A DNA stretch of 64,000 bases from assembly GCF_958979055.1 (NCBI RefSeq), contig NC_084898.1:4439001-4503000 (forward strand), written 5' to 3'. Shown here piece by piece: positions 27,919 through 41,069 of this stretch. The stretch comes from Alnus glutinosa (taxonomy: Eukaryota > Streptophyta > Magnoliopsida > Fagales > Betulaceae). A model generated the notes under the pieces. That model searched no databases. It had not been told where the DNA came from and was given only the letters and a program-made list of their open reading frames with translations. The position numbers and the translations under genes are program-made. Each line of letters opens with the position of its first letter. Positions within the stretch are counted from its first letter, which is position 1.

Positions 27919-28130
27919 CTGGTCGCAAATTATGATGCTGACTAGACGACAAGTAAGTGTCAGTGACACATGCGTTCACGCTAGATCGTTCCATTGAGTA
28001 AGTTGGATGGGTCAGTTAGGTTCGTTTTCTGTCACCACCAGTCACCCATCATGATCATCCAAATGAGCAATTTACGTCTGGGAACATCCTACTTTGGCCA
28101 CTGCTTTATAATTTATATACTACAAATTAA
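26457..28130. repeat. Local direct duplication, second copy split by a LINE
   Basis: The segment starting aaaagcata.gaaatgaagct at about 26457 recurs at about 26937. Unit 1 continues gtgctgactagacgagaagtaag, and unit 2 resumes the matching atgctgactagacgacaagtaag only at 27932, after a LINE insertion. Both go on to atcatgatcatccaaa and gggaacatcctactt (26580-26625 and 28045-28095). Unit 1 also contains a copy of the dispersed repeat seen at 3905-4250. Confidence 0.75.
26979..27916 (+). mobile_element. 5'-truncated LINE with poly(A) tail
   Basis: The insertion runs from about 26979 to an A tail at 27867-27916 and is flanked by a 14-bp imperfect target duplication (26965-26978 and 27921-27934, 11 of 14 matching). 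An approximately 310-bp unit is tandemly repeated inside it (about 27127-27440 and 27442-27755), with shared tgtgctttgtg.gttact, catcggactataacaatg and cagcatcttgagatgaccga. The same 3' UTR family appears on the minus strand at 60713-61588. No reverse transcriptase remains. Confidence 0.8.
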
Positions 28131-30042
28131 TAAAAGCAAAGCCTTCAATAAAATATATTGGACAAGTGTCTATTCACGTGACATTTGAAATAGTTGTTGA
28201 CTTTTAAACGATGTTTAGTGGCATTGACTTGGTCTACCCTTAACTTTTAAACGGTAATACTATTTTCATCTTTCGTCAAAATTAAAGGATTATCTATAAT
28301 ACGAAATGAATCACTTGAGATAAAAAATAAAAGAATTAAATAACGTGAATCAAAAACATATTTAACCCTTAAATAATTATGCGGGTAGGGAAATGATTTG
28401 TGAGGGACAACAAATCGTCCCCACCACACCCTTTTTGATTTTTTAATAAAAAAAAAATCAAAAAATATCATTTGATAATCGCATCAAAAGACATTTTAAT
28501 ATTTTTTATTAAAAAATTAATAAAAAGGTGATGGGGGACGGTATATCATCTCCCATGCAGGTAAGATTCTCGTATTATATAAGACTTTAGTTGGTTTCAA
28601 ATTTCAATAATTTATATTTGTTGAGATAATACTGCTTTAAATTTTATTGCAGTTAACAATTGGAATTATATTCTTCGGGAAATTATTGCAATACAAACAT
28701 TTTTCTTATACTAAGTTCAACCATGTTGCTTTTTCCAGTTGAGCTTTGGGCAATGGATTGGTGTCCTCAAATTTTCCACAGGACAAATATATCAAATTTA
28801 TTTGATTTTTTTTTTTATTATTATTTCTATTTGCTTTAATTTACAAAAAGAAAAAAGTTTGAAAGTTTTGGACTAAGATGAAACTGCACCAAATGATTTA
28901 TTGATTTATATTATTTTCTATGGTGACTCTTTGACTCTTCGTTCAAGCTTTTTCTAATTTTTAGAAATTTTGGATTTGACAAATCATGCCTTATTTTGAA
29001 ATTTGCTATAAGCCACTTATCAAATGCGTGAATTAATATTTTCTTATTCATATATCAAAATTTGCTTTACTTGATGCTTACGTACGTCTCTGGATATTAT
29101 AATTCATGAGGTTTAATTTCATTTTCTTAATCCTTTATTTTTATTTTGTATAAACTTTTGTCCTTCACTTTGTTACTTGTGATCATATGATATTTGAAAA
29201 ACTTTTGAATTATGTGCATCGAAACAATAGTTTTATTAAGATATATTACAAATATAGTAATATATATATATATATATTGAAATTAAATTATAGTGAAAAA
29301 AAATCATGCATAGTGCAAGTTATAAGCTATTAGTCTATTCTAATGAGAGTCTATTCTCACCCTTTTAAGAGCTCATTCTCACCTCCTTCGTTAATAAAGC
29401 GTTACGTGAATGATTTCACAAATAAGTAACGGAATAAATTGTTAGGTTCTGAAAAAATATAAACTTTAGATTCTAAGGGAAATTAAACCTTTTCAAAGAC
29501 AAGATTTGAGATTAATTCTGCTTCATTTTTATTAATCATTCACGCATATAAATAAGAGAATTACAAATAAATAAGAGGATGGTTGAGATTAATTCTACTT
29601 ATCTCTTTATTAATTGATCACTAATTAAATAAGTCACTACATGACCATCATTAAGGTTTTTTTTTTTTTTTTTTTCATCATTATCATGCTAGAAAGAAAG
29701 AAAGATAGAAAATGTTGCTACAATTGGTTGAAAAGTGGCTCACTCATATTGGTTAACAAAGAAATTTTGTTTTTATTTTCAATAAAGATAGACCCAATAT
29801 TTGATTGCTCTCTTAAAACTTATCTTCAAGTCTTGAATTTGAATTTGTTCAAAAATTGGGTTTCTTTAAAATTTGGATTTGTAAGTGTTCACTCTTTTGT
29901 GTATTCATTTTTTGATATAGTGAAATCTCTCTCTGCCGATCTTTCCGTCATTTGTTTTTTTTTTGTTTTTTTTAAACACTGTGTATGTTGACAAATTCTG
30001 ATTACGTAAATCATGCGATCTTATTGTCTATTGTTTTTTTTT
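28131..30042. other. Gene-free AT-rich interval
   Basis: No gene, RNA gene or delimited transposon was recognised. It contains A/T homopolymers and short microsatellites such as that at 29262-29278. Confidence 0.4.
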
Positions 30043-30423
30043 TTTTTTTAAGAGAAATGATCCCTACACTCATTTCTCACAACAGTCCCACAACAAGCTA
30101 ACGTGGCTGGTAATATTTTATTATTTTTTTTGTTTTGTTTTCTTTTCTTTTTGTAAAGAAATAAGAGAAATGATCCCTACACTCATTTCTCACAACAGAC
30201 CCACAACAAGTTGACGTAGCTGGTAATATTTTATTATTATTTTTATTTTCTTTTTGTAAAAAAATAATAAAATATTATCAGCTACGTCAGCTTGTTGTGG
30301 AACTGTTGTGAGAAATAAGTGTAGAGATCATTTCTCAAGAAATAATAAAATATTACCAGCCACGTCAGCTTGTTGTGGGACTGTTGTGAGAAATGAGTGT
30401 AGGGATCATTTCTCTTTTTTTAA
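30043..30423. mobile_element. Outer MITE with a same-family MITE nested inside
   Basis: The outer element (30052-30414) has ends GAGAAATGATC...GATCATTTCTC and a perfect 9-bp duplication TTTTTTTAA (30043-30051 and 30415-30423). Without the inner insertion it is 182 bp, two arms of about 75 bp. Nine-base duplications with arms this long fit MULE-derived MITEs. Confidence 0.9.
30165..30336. mobile_element. Inner MITE, nested in the outer copy
   Basis: A 172-bp element with the same ends and arms as the outer copy, inserted in its loop with a perfect 9-bp duplication AAGAAATAA (30156-30164 and 30337-30345). Insertion order is therefore clear: outer first, inner later. Confidence 0.92.
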
Positions 30424-30790
30424 ACCCTATATCACGTTTGTTCCGCTGGATCGTTTGTGTGAGAAAATCGCGACCTTCTGCACAACACGGTCAAGGGTAT
30501 GTTGTCCACCGTGTTCCATCCATATTCTCTACTGTAGGCAAAGTCATGGATATCTGACTTCAATATCAAGGAACTTCCACATTATACGAGTGGCAATCTG
30601 GGTCAAAGATGGTTGGTTATTCCAACTTGTGTAATAGAAAGATTGAACAGAGAAGAAAAGAGTCTAGAGCCGTGTCTTCTTAACCAACAACTGGCAAAAG
30701 AATTTTCCAACACAAGAAAAAGTGATCGGAGCTAAAAATTAAATGGCTGGTATTTCTACCATTGACATGTGAATGGTTTGGGGAAACAGA
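30424..30790. other. 3' flank of the AAE3-type gene
   Basis: Probably contains the 3' UTR of the minus-strand gene starting at 32699. No separate gene was recognised; base composition is more even than in the flanking MITE. Confidence 0.45.
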
Positions 30791-32699
30791 TTAGGCTCCA
30801 AACTTGGGCACTTTGGCAGTGGAGATTTGAGCAAGGAAATGCTCCGCTACTACCCGCCGTTGAATCTTCCCGGTAGCAGTTCTTGGAAGAGAATCAGTGA
30901 TGAAAACCTTCTTGGGGACCTTGAAAGCTGCAAGATTCTTCTTGCAACATTGCAGCACCGCTTCTTCATCTATGTGAGACCCTTCTCTGGGAATTATGGC
31001 ACAATTTATCTGCATAATTTGGACACCAAAATCGTTAATTACTACTAATTATTCACAAATCACAACCAAGAACATTTTAGATGCATATAATCATCTTCTT
31101 AATTACCTCTTCACCATATTTGTCATCAGGAACCCCAAAGGCAACAGCCTGACCAATGTCCGGATGAGATAAAAGCACTGCATCCACTTCAATTGGTGAT
31201 ATCTTCTCACCTAAATAACAAATGAACAGAAATTAAAACCCAAACGAATTACATGAACTATTTATAATTCGATTTAAAAATAATACAGTTAAATATTTGG
31301 TAAATTCACTGGAAATATTGAAATGAATGGAAGAAGGCAAAGCAAAAATACCTCCACGGTTAATGAGCTCCTTGATCCGACCCACAAGATGCAAATACCC
31401 ATCCGAATCAAAAAACCCGATATCCCCGGTGTGAAACCACCCGAGCGAAAAAGCGGATTTATTGGCCTCCGGATTGTTCTTATAACCCTTGGTCACATTG
31501 GGTCCCCTTATACACACCTCGCCGCTCAGACCCTCTCGCTGGGGCACACCGTTCACGTCCAGCACCGCCATTTCTTGGCCCAAGGGTTTACCCACCGACC
31601 CGGGTTTGTGCCCACCGTCTTCGGGTAACGGGTTCGAAGACATCTGATGAGATGCCTCGGTCATTGCGTAGGCCTCCAGCACCGGCGCGCCGAAAGATTC
31701 CTCGAGCCGAGCCATGACTGACGGAGCTAGCGACGCGCTGCAGCTCCGGATGAACCGGAGCTCCGGGTAGGCCGGTTCGGGTCGGGTGAGGTGGCGGTCC
31801 AGGATGATCTGGTGGATCGTAGGGACCGCGGTGTACCAGGTGGCGCTGTACGCGCGCATGTCGGACCAGAACGTCGACGCCGAGAATCTTCCGGCGGACG
31901 GGAGCGTCACGGCGGCTCCGGCGGACAGAGAGCTCAGCAAGCCGGCGATCAAGCCGTGGACGTGGAACAAGGGCAGGACCATCACGGTCGAGTCCGACTC
32001 GGTGAGTCTGTACACCGAGACGATGTTTCGCACCGAGGAGGCTAGGTTGAGCTGCGTGAGCGGCACGCCCTTAGGCCGGCTCGTGGTGCCGGAGGTATGG
32101 AGGAAGAGCGCCACGTCCGACGGGTCGTTGACGATTCCGGCGACCGACGTCGACTCGGCGGTCACGTCCGATGTGGAGGAGAGAGAGAGTTCGGATTCGC
32201 CATCACGGAGCGTGGCGGTCACGTGAGGGATTCCGAGCTTGGAAGCCGCCGCTTCGGCCGATTTGTTCCCTTCCTTGGGCGTTATCAGAAGCTTGGCTTC
32301 TGAGTCCGATATAGAGAATTCGAACTCTTCCGCCGTGTAAGCCGAGTTCAACGGCGCCGCTGTGGCTCGGCATCGAATGACGGCCAAAAACGCCACCACA
32401 AACTGCAAAATGACTCATAACAATCAGCCATCACCACAATCTTTGTTGCCGTGTTGGTTGGTAAAAAACTGAGAGAAAAAAAAAAAAAAAAAATGTACCT
32501 CGACGGTATTGGGGAAGGTGAGGGCGACGACGTCTCCGGGGGAGATGCCGGCGGCGAGCAAGAGAGAGGCGGCGTGATCGACAAGCTCGTGTAACCGCGC
32601 GTGGGTCAAATCGAATTTTCCGGAGACTGAGAGGGCTCGCCGGGTTGGGAAATCCGACGCGGCTCTCTTCAACAAACCAGTTAGCGATAGGTTTTCCAT
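30791..32699 (-). CDS. AAE3: Oxalyl-CoA synthetase / AAE3-type acyl-activating enzyme, four exons
   Basis: This gene encodes a 524-residue ANL-superfamily adenylate-forming ligase closest to plant AAE3, which converts oxalate, CoA and ATP to oxalyl-CoA in the cytosol and starts oxalate breakdown. Exons are 32499-32699, 31352-32402, 31107-31210 and 30791-31009; all junctions are GT-AG and in phase (1575 nt). Motifs are the AMP-binding loop LHTSGTTSRPKG (168-179), AYAMTEASH, WFHTGDIG, the hinge GRIKELINRGGEK, and the catalytic lysine K500 in TATGKIQRR. The C-terminus ends KFGA, about ten residues longer than Arabidopsis AAE3 and without an SKL-type peroxisomal signal, in keeping with a cytosolic enzyme. 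Older annotations call this family 4-coumarate:CoA ligase-like. Exon 2 is strikingly GC-rich for the window. Substrate is inferred from overall similarity. Confidence 0.94.
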
Positions 32700-32753
32700 T
32701 TTTTTCGTGGCACTGATCGAATTTGGTTGGGTAGAAAACGAGGGACAGTTGGG

Positions 32754-32761
32754 TATTTATA
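32754..32761 (-). promoter_or_regulatory. TATA box of the AAE3-type gene
   Basis: On the minus strand TATAAATA lies about 55 bp upstream of the ATG, leaving a short leader. Confidence 0.7.
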
Positions 32762-34058
32762 GGTAGAGGCAAGACATCCAGCTGGCAAGGGTGGAGTCTG
32801 CCACGTTTCTATTTTGCACGTTGATTTTTTTTTTGGGAGGGGGTCAGTTTGTGTGTGCCAGATCTCGGTATGCGTGGTGTGCGCTTCCTCGTAATTTTGC
32901 CTGGTGTCTTATCGTCTGACGCGTGGATTACGTCACTGCTGCTGATTGGTTAATGCTTCGAGGCTGATTCGTGGTCCAATCCAAGCCGTTTATTGAAAAA
33001 CGATTTAAGATTATAACAAAACAAGTTTTAAGAGGAGAGAGTCTAATCAGTCTTTCCGGAAGAAGGATGGACAGAAAATTTGTCCAAAAAGATATTGGAA
33101 TAGTTTGACATTTTGAGATAAAATTAAACAAAATATTAATAATAATAATAATTTGTTTTTAAAAATTCAAACACTATAACAAATAGAATCAAGATTCTTC
33201 TTATTCTTAAACATATCTTTATGATCAATAATTGTATTATAAACTCAATAAATCAGTACTTATCTAAATTGAATTATACGTGCAAAGATAGTGACACAAT
33301 AATTCTTAATTATTGAGAATGAAAATGCGTTATAATGCCGAAGGCAAGGTATCATATATTTTTAAAACTATCAATAATTTACATTATAAATGAAGGCCGG
33401 GCAATTTTTTATTTTATTTTTGAACTGACATAACGAGAATAGGATCTTTAAAAATTTCAAATAAATTATAGATTCTCAAATTATGTATATTCATGCCATT
33501 TTTTTATATTGAACGACGTAAAAAATGTTACATATTAAAAATATGACATGTTTTCAAAAAAAAAAAATCATTTCAAAATATTTTCTCTTTACTTTTGAAA
33601 AGACGTTTCTTTTTTATTAAACAAATAAAGAGTAATAATTTTTTATTTAAAATTTTTATACAATATAAAGTATAAGACGTAATTTTCATTGTCAAACCTG
33701 TTACATAATTTGTAAAACAGACCTTGATCCGACGTAACGGTGTCAAGTAACTGGCATAAGAATGTTGATTTTTAGGGATGACGTGTAAGTGCCACGTCAA
33801 AAAGTATAAGAAAGGAGAATATGCCAAAGTTGGTTCAAAAGCGCGTCGTCTGTGTTTCCACTTTCCAGTACTTTTTGTGCTAATTAAGTAATTAGTCCTT
33901 GATGATTTGATTAAGAAATACAATTAAAAAAAAAAAGAAAGAAAAAAAAAAAGAAGTTTCTAGTTAAGAGACACCTTGCGAATTTGGGGATTAAAAATAC
34001 CTTTTAAGAATGGCTTTCTCCTACGTTTCCTAGTGTGGCCCCTTTCAGCATTATCACC

Positions 34059-34089
<31 letters not shown>

Positions 34090-34230
34090 GAAGAAAAAAG
34101 CATATCTTCTTTTTTGCATATCTTTTTTAGAAGCATATCTTTTTTCTTTTTCTTTTTTAAAAAAAATGTTTTGACGAAATTTCTTTCTTTAATATTTTTA
34201 GGATTGTTTTTTTTTTTTTTTTTTTAATTT
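32762..34230. other. AAE3 upstream region and gene-free DNA
   Basis: The first 200-300 bases should be the AAE3 promoter; acgcgtgg and tacgtcac-like motifs are visible around 32917-32936. Farther out is AT-rich DNA with long A runs at about 33925-33955 and 34060-34083. No gene was recognised. Confidence 0.45.
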
Positions 34231-34545
34231 TAGTTAGTTGGAAATAATCCTACTTTGGCTCGGCCAATATTTCAGATCCATAAGCCTGACGGAGGCTAAA
34301 CCTGGGCCCAAAGCTCGCTCTATATAAGCCAGTAATGATAGGTATTCAGAAGTCCCAGGCACCATATTGCCCAGGAAGACATAAAGGACCGGAAGTCCAT
34401 TACATGCGACCCCAGGTATCTAGGGAGCATATTCTGCGTCATCTCGAAGATTTCGAAACTATGCATTACCCCTGCTTTCCACATACCTGTGTTTCTTTTG
34501 CAGCGAATAGACGACGAGACCACCAACAAAGTTGTTTATTAATAT
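34230..34545. repeat. GC-richer repeat fragment, unclassified
   Basis: This block differs sharply in composition from its AT-rich flanks and includes ctcggccaat, cctgggcccaaagctcg, ctctatataagcc and caggaagacataaagga. The TATA-like site and base composition suggest part of an LTR, but no ends or target duplications were found. A short open frame inside it resembles nothing I recognise. Confidence 0.4.
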
Positions 34546-35583
34546 TTTTATTTTAAGAATAAAAAATAAAAGACAGAAAGTAAGAATTCTAACCAACAGG
34601 TCAATGATATTCTTTGTATCTTCTCACCCATATCCAATCTCCCACTACTCTTTACATCTATTTATCACGTCTGTATTAATGTCAAAACGACTGACATATC
34701 ATGTTTTAAAGAATAGAATCTTCTTTGATAAGATCCATTTTAAATGAAGTGTCATAATTTAAAGTTGATGTATCTAATAGTGTATATAAAGTCAATATTA
34801 AAACATCTTTCAAAAATTTAAATAATGTGAAATCATGTGTGCTATTACACACCAGTTGAAATGATGTGTCTTAAGTAGTCACACTTTTGTTTCTTTTTAA
34901 GTGACCGCCATGAGAAAATGAATGTAAAGAATAGCATTACAAAAGGAAACAAAAAATCTCTTTTAATTTTTTTAATGGTCTAAATTTCATTTTACTCTTT
35001 TATTTATTTTTTCTTAAAACATTTGAAATTAAATATGTACCATTAAAAAAAAAAAAAAAAATCTCGTGTAACTATTATTATTATTTTAAAATTTCCTGTC
35101 TCTAAGAAATCGAAAAGAAAAGAAAAGAAATTACTGGGTGAGGTCCACGTACGCGTTGATAGGTTAGCAGAACTTGGCGTGTAAAGCAAGCACTGACGTA
35201 GCAATCAACGGTACGATTCAACGCCCAAACTCAAATCGGCCTCTAATTTCCTCGGTAAGAGCCTACCCCGGTTGCGAAAAATTGCCAAAAATCTACTAAT
35301 TCTGTCTAATCATACTACTATTTGTCGGTGATCGGCCCAACATGCTTAAAAGGCATGGCGGCTCCTGCGTCGGGCAATTTAGACGGCGGTCTAAAGTCTC
35401 CGATTAAATAAAATTTTCAATTAATAATTATACAAGCGAAATATTGAAATATAAATTTTTCACTAAGATAATGTAAAATTTATTTATTCATACAGTATCA
35501 TTTTAATATATTAATTGTTTTGATAATTTTCAATGAATGAGCTCTAGAATATTTCATTATACAATAAATAAATAAATAAATAA

Positions 35584-35637
<54 letters not shown>

Positions 35638-37830
35638 AAAAAATTAAGGTTCTAATATGTTAAAAAGTTAAAAAAAAAAATGCTATTTAATTAAGGCCCT
35701 CACATAATAGTTATACAATAAAAGTTATTTCCAAAACAAATTTTCAGACTCCAATATGTAAAAATTTAATAAATAGTTTCTAATTAAAGCTATCAATCAT
35801 GGTAAAAGTAATTATAAATTGAAAGTCTCATTATTTATATTCAGAAAAAAAAAACATTCATAAATTATTGGAAAGTCCCACTTATTTACTATTTTTAAAA
35901 GCCCAATTTTTATATTCATGAAATTAGTCCAACCTGTATAATTTTTTCTCCAACGTTTATTTGAATTGAATGTTTAGAAAAATATAAAAAGTCTTCAAAG
36001 TGTTGGAATTCTCATTGTTTGTGTTGTGCATAATAGATAGAATTACACACTTGGTGAGTCTTCAATATCTAACAATTTTTTATGTATTATGTTCTTTTAC
36101 AAATCAATCTTTATATAACTTATTTCCATTATTCTCTTTATTTTTCTTTAAATCTTATTATTCTATGTCTTTTAATCAATTGATAAGTCATTCTGTATCT
36201 AATAAGTTATATATAAAAAAAGTTCTAACATACATTTTATAAATAGAAGAAAGTGCTCTAATTGATATATTAAATAAAAAAACATAATATAAATATTAAA
36301 ATAAATTTAATTTAATTAATATTTAAATATAAGAAAATCGCCTCACTTAAACTTGTTGACTTAAGCATCAATTTTTTATTTTATTTTATTTTATTTTTTT
36401 CAATCTGGCCTTACTGAAATGGTACGGTTCAACGAGCTGCTCGTATTATGTAATTAACTATTTGTTATTCGATTAACATGCTCGAAATAGCTAGTTAGAT
36501 TTTGTTTACAGATTTCGATAAAGTGCAATGAACTGTCTGTATTGCATGAAAAGAGCCCAACGAACCCATTTGCCCGAACAAGTGTGAGACATGTGGTTCC
36601 AATTATCCGTTTATCCACTTGATACTTGTTCATGCCTCAGAAAGAGCCTACCCCGGTAGTGTATAAGGGCCAAAAATCAATCACTTCCAAAACCATCCCC
36701 ACACCAGTTCCTACCCGAGCTGTAAATATGGTCCAAGAAAGCAAGCATGCACTTCTAGTTATAATGTCTAATCATATGCCAATGGTGGGCCATTGACCCA
36801 ACATGCCCAAGAGACCACTTGTTTAGCCAGCACCAAAATTTCAAGCATCAAAATGGCGAAGATGTGTAGTAATAACTAATATTAAGAGTTAAGAGTTGGT
36901 TGCATTCTTCTTCCCAAACTTTTAGCATAATTTAGAGATGGAGATGAGATGTAGTGGCTTTTTTGCCACACTTGGAGTGAAATTAGAATCTATACTTTGT
37001 CGAAATACAATCATCGACATTCGGTGGTAGAGATAGAACTAGAGGCGGGAGCTGGGGGGTCAATCAGTGACTTTTAAAAAGTTCATTGTGAGTGCTTTAA
37101 AGAGCAAAGACTTATCTCAGAGAAGAAATCAGAATTTTTCATCATGGGACCAAAGCATAAATAAGAGATCAAGGTTAATTTTAATAGGGATTAAGCCTAA
37201 TTTTCAGGGTCAAATATAATTATCATGCAATTTGTAATGTTTATACAAATTTTCAATTGTTTTAATGTCTATTTCAAACTACTATTGGGGTTGCAATGTA
37301 GCACTTCGGTACAAAAAAATGACAAAAATACCTATGATAATAACTTGAGAAAAAAATGAAAAAGAAAGATTTAAAAAAAAAATCTGAAAAAACCAACTCA
37401 GTCCGTTAAATTAACACGTGCCATCAAAGCATGTAATTATCCATACATTAAATAGACTATGTCACTTAATTTAATCCGTGATACTCTCACATGCATTAAA
37501 TAGAAGCACATGCTCTAAGGACAAATCAAGATCCTCTCCATTTCACTTGAACGAATCATTTCATGGCCAATATTAAATTCCACATATGTAATGATAAATA
37601 TGTCGTCACATCATTTGGTTTTTTTCACTAATTGAAAGGCCATGACAGAAAACAAGCCAAAGGACAAAAACTTGTTTAGGGATAGCTAAGTCATACCAAA
37701 CCAATCTCCACCACTCTAACTTTAGGCTTCCTGTTTCAAATGTCTTTTCTACTTGAACAATTTTAGGGAACATCTGTTGGGGTTTGGCAAACCTGTCCCT
37801 CCATCCAAAAATTTTCTTTTAAAAAGTCAA
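34546..37830. other. Gene-free interval with a diverged direct repeat
   Basis: No gene was recognised. Segments at about 35255-35375 and 36645-36830 share gagcctaccccggt, tgtctaatcata and acccaacatgc, so the DNA between them may be an insertion or half of an old duplication. A TA microsatellite lies at 35588-35633. Confidence 0.45.
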
Positions 37831-38349
37831 TTTTGAAATATTCCAATTATTTTCGCTTTTAATATTACATCAATCATTTTTTATTATTATTCAAATAAAA
37901 ATCCATTACAAAAAAAAAAAAAAAAAACACTTTTTCACTTTTCCATACAAAAATTCAAAACTTCATTTTACTTCATATCACATCAATCACTTCTTATTAC
38001 TATTAAAAAAAATAAATAAATAAATAAAAACCACATAAAAAACCTTTACCAAAGATTCCCGAGAAGCAAACAGAATCCCAAGATACCTTAGCACTAGCAG
38101 TACCATCACTTCCCCATCACAAAAACCGATTAAATTTTCTCTTCAAAATTTAAAATATATTACCATATAATAAAATAAATACGTTGTCACATCGTTTAAA
38201 ATTTTTACAATCCCATTCGAAATTGACAACCTTTGGGTTTGGGCTTTATTGCGAAGCCCTAAGTGAATAACGTAGAGAATGTCATGATCTGGACGCAAGC
38301 CATGACAAAATAACGTGCAGTGAAACAGAGGCTAAGCATAATTATTTGG

Positions 38350-38388
<39 letters not shown>

Positions 38389-40044
38389 AAGGGGCCCTCT
38401 CTTGGACTTTTTCAAAGGCTTTTTTTTTTAGGCCCAATGTTGCTTGTGGAGCACGGAAAAGGATCAATTTATTTTACTTTCTAGGTCACCGGCCAAGGCC
38501 CAGAATATAAAATGCGCTAATGGTCAACTAGGGCTTAAGAAATTAGGGATAAATAAAATGGAAAAATGTTGGTTTCTTTTATTGAAACAATTTAAAAATT
38601 ACTTTTTGCGGTATTAAAAATAATTCAGAAGTTTATAGTTGGCGAAAAAATGACAATTTACACACTGGAGTCAATTTTCGTCTACAGCTTAACATAATCT
38701 GTTTGATAATTGGGCTTGATGTAGCAACCAAACAGATCCTATTAAATTTGTGGATGAAAATTGACTCTAGAGAGTAAATTATCATTTCTGCCTACCATAT
38801 ATATATATATATCTTTGAATTATTTTTTATACGATAATAAGCGATTTGTAAATTAGGTCAACTACAAAGACCAATTTTGCATTTTTTTTTTCCTCAGTAA
38901 AATCTTGATCATGAAATGGAAATGATCCTATTTCCTCTAGTAACGCTCATTGATTGACCGGGTTAGAACTTAAAACGATTTTTCTTCAACCTAATTTGAA
39001 AGAAAATTTTGTCAAATAAACAAGGTCCTGACCTATTGGATTTTTAAGAAGAAAAGCCTGTGGGCTTACTTAGTGGGCCGAAAAACCATTTGTTGGATTA
39101 GTATAAACCATTATTTTTTAGACTTGAAAGTCAATCAACACCGGCCAATGACCTAATTATAATAAATATTAAATAGTGGCGTCGTGATCAACTGGGCCTG
39201 GTGGGCCCATTTGAAATTGTCAACCTGTGGGCTTTATTGTGAAGCCCAAAGTCAATAACGTAGATATCCTGATCTACACGCAAGCCATGACAACATAACG
39301 TGTAGTGGACCTAGTGGTAGAGGCTTTAGAGCATTCGCACAAGATTATTTAGGAGGGGTAAAATGGTAAAAAATTAAAAAATTAAAAAATTAAATGACCT
39401 TTTTACCCTTCTTAAATATATTAACCGACTCTTCTCCATATTAAATATGTTTATGCTAGTCAAAGGTTATTTTGGCTAGTCACCGTTGGGACGTAAATTT
39501 AGGTGAAAATTTAGCTGCATCTGACTAGTTATGTTAGTCCAAAAATTGCTGAGTTGTTACAGTATTTCAAAAAATAAAATAAAATAAAATTTGACACCTG
39601 ATATGGTATACACGTGACTTTAAAATGTAAGTGCTTTAAAAATGAAAGAATATTTAAATAGAATAGTAAAAGTGAATAGTTAAAATAGAGAATGAGACAT
39701 ATAAATGTTTTGAAAAATGAGATAGCTATAAATTTGTTTGCTAAACTTTTTGGAAAGTGTTTTTGGCACTATTTGTTAATGTGTTTTGGTGAATTTTTTT
39801 TATTATTATTAAAAAATAATCTTTTGATGTGACATAAATTTATTTATTTTTAGAACTGTTTTGTGTTTAGGTTGTTTGTTAATATTTTTGTTTTGAGAAG
39901 AAAAAACAAAAGATAAAAAAGAAAAATTTGAACAAACAAAGTTGTGTTTTATTTTTTAAAAAGTATTTTGTTATTTTTTTTTTTTTTTAAAAAAAATTAT
40001 TTGTATTTTAAAAATTGAATAATTTGTTAAATATTTTGAGACAA

Positions 40045-40094
<50 letters not shown>

Positions 40095-40495
40095 TCAGTT
40101 TTTAAATAAAAAAAAATAGCATAAAATCCAACTTGAAATTGACAAAGTGTGGGCCTTTTTGCAAGGCTCAAAGTCCACTTTGCAAAGAAGGTACCTGCCC
40201 TTTTAACGCAATCCATGACAACAATGGGTTAATGCCAAAGGCCCATAGCCTAATCATTTCTAAATAAAAAAAAAGTAACGTTATTTATTAGACTTTTATA
40301 CTACTTACATACAATTAAGATAAAAACAATTATTCAATTAATTAAATATTGTTCCATTTCAGTTTTTTCAAGAATTTTGTCAGAGAAATATTACTTAATG
40401 GAGATGAGGGTGATTGCTTTGTCGCAATTAATCATAGCATGTATATTTTAGATTAATTGCTAAGAAACGTGGGGGAAGTTAGGAAGTAGGTGGTT

Positions 40496-40538
<43 letters not shown>

Positions 40539-40550
40539 ATAAGTTAGACC
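37830..40550. repeat. Copy A of an approximately 3-kb tandem segmental duplication
   Basis: Copy A shares its landmarks in order with copy B (41070-44290): cagaatcccaagatacctta at about 38070, gcaagccatgaca, ggggccctctcttggacttt at about 38391, ggcctggtgggcccatttg at about 39196, catagcctaatcatttcta at about 40245, and catgtatattttagattaat at about 40439. Copy A has no coding potential. It lacks the MITE and the SINE found in copy B, and its MITE at about 38580-38890 is shorter. Confidence 0.85.
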
Positions 40551-41069
40551 ACATTAATAAAAGAAAAGATAATACAGAATGTGGGAGTTTGGTCGGTCCA
40601 ACATAGACCCTACCACAAACATTACAGTTCAAGATAAAACCTAACAACATCTGAGAATAGGCTAAATAAATGGTTTGGTCCAATGATTTCTTGACACACG
40701 GACCAAGAAATAGGTTTTTTAAAATGATGATGATTTTTTTAGTCTTGTGGATGAACTGTTTAGAAAAATGCATACGAAAGCCCCACACCAAGAGCTAGAA
40801 AAAAAAAAGTAAAAAAAAATAAAAAAATAAAAAAATATGGAAACGAGAAAGGCTAACTAAGGCTTCATTTGGTTCACGGAATAGACCATCGAAATAGAAT
40901 GATTATTTCATAAGAATAATTATTCTCATTAAAATAACTATTCCTTTACGAAAAAAAATACATATTCTTCTTAAAAATTGAGAAGAATAGCTATTCTTAA
41001 AATAATAGACTACATTTTTCAAAGAAAAAAAAACCCTCCTTCCAACCAAAATTTTCTCTTACAAAATCT
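40551..41069. other. Spacer between the duplicated segments
   Basis: AT-rich DNA with no gene. At about 40862-41010 there is ttcatttggttcacggaataga, an end typical of Tourist-like MITEs, without a clear partner end. Confidence 0.4.

Noticed and set aside
30052..30414. MicroRNA gene
   Set aside because: The foldback is explained by nested MITEs with target duplications; without small-RNA data no miRNA call is justified.
30791..30830. Peroxisomal targeting of the AAE3-type enzyme
   Set aside because: The C-terminus ends in FGA and not an SKL-type tripeptide.
31786..32226. Plus-strand open frames opposite the AAE3-type gene
   Set aside because: They are GC-rich shadows of exon 2 with no recognisable domains, while the minus-strand frame has the complete ANL motifs.
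39971..40216. Small protein shared by the tandem copies (also near 43711-43944)
   Set aside because: Both frames fall in duplicated non-coding DNA and include microsatellite translation; the two versions differ by frame-breaking changes.
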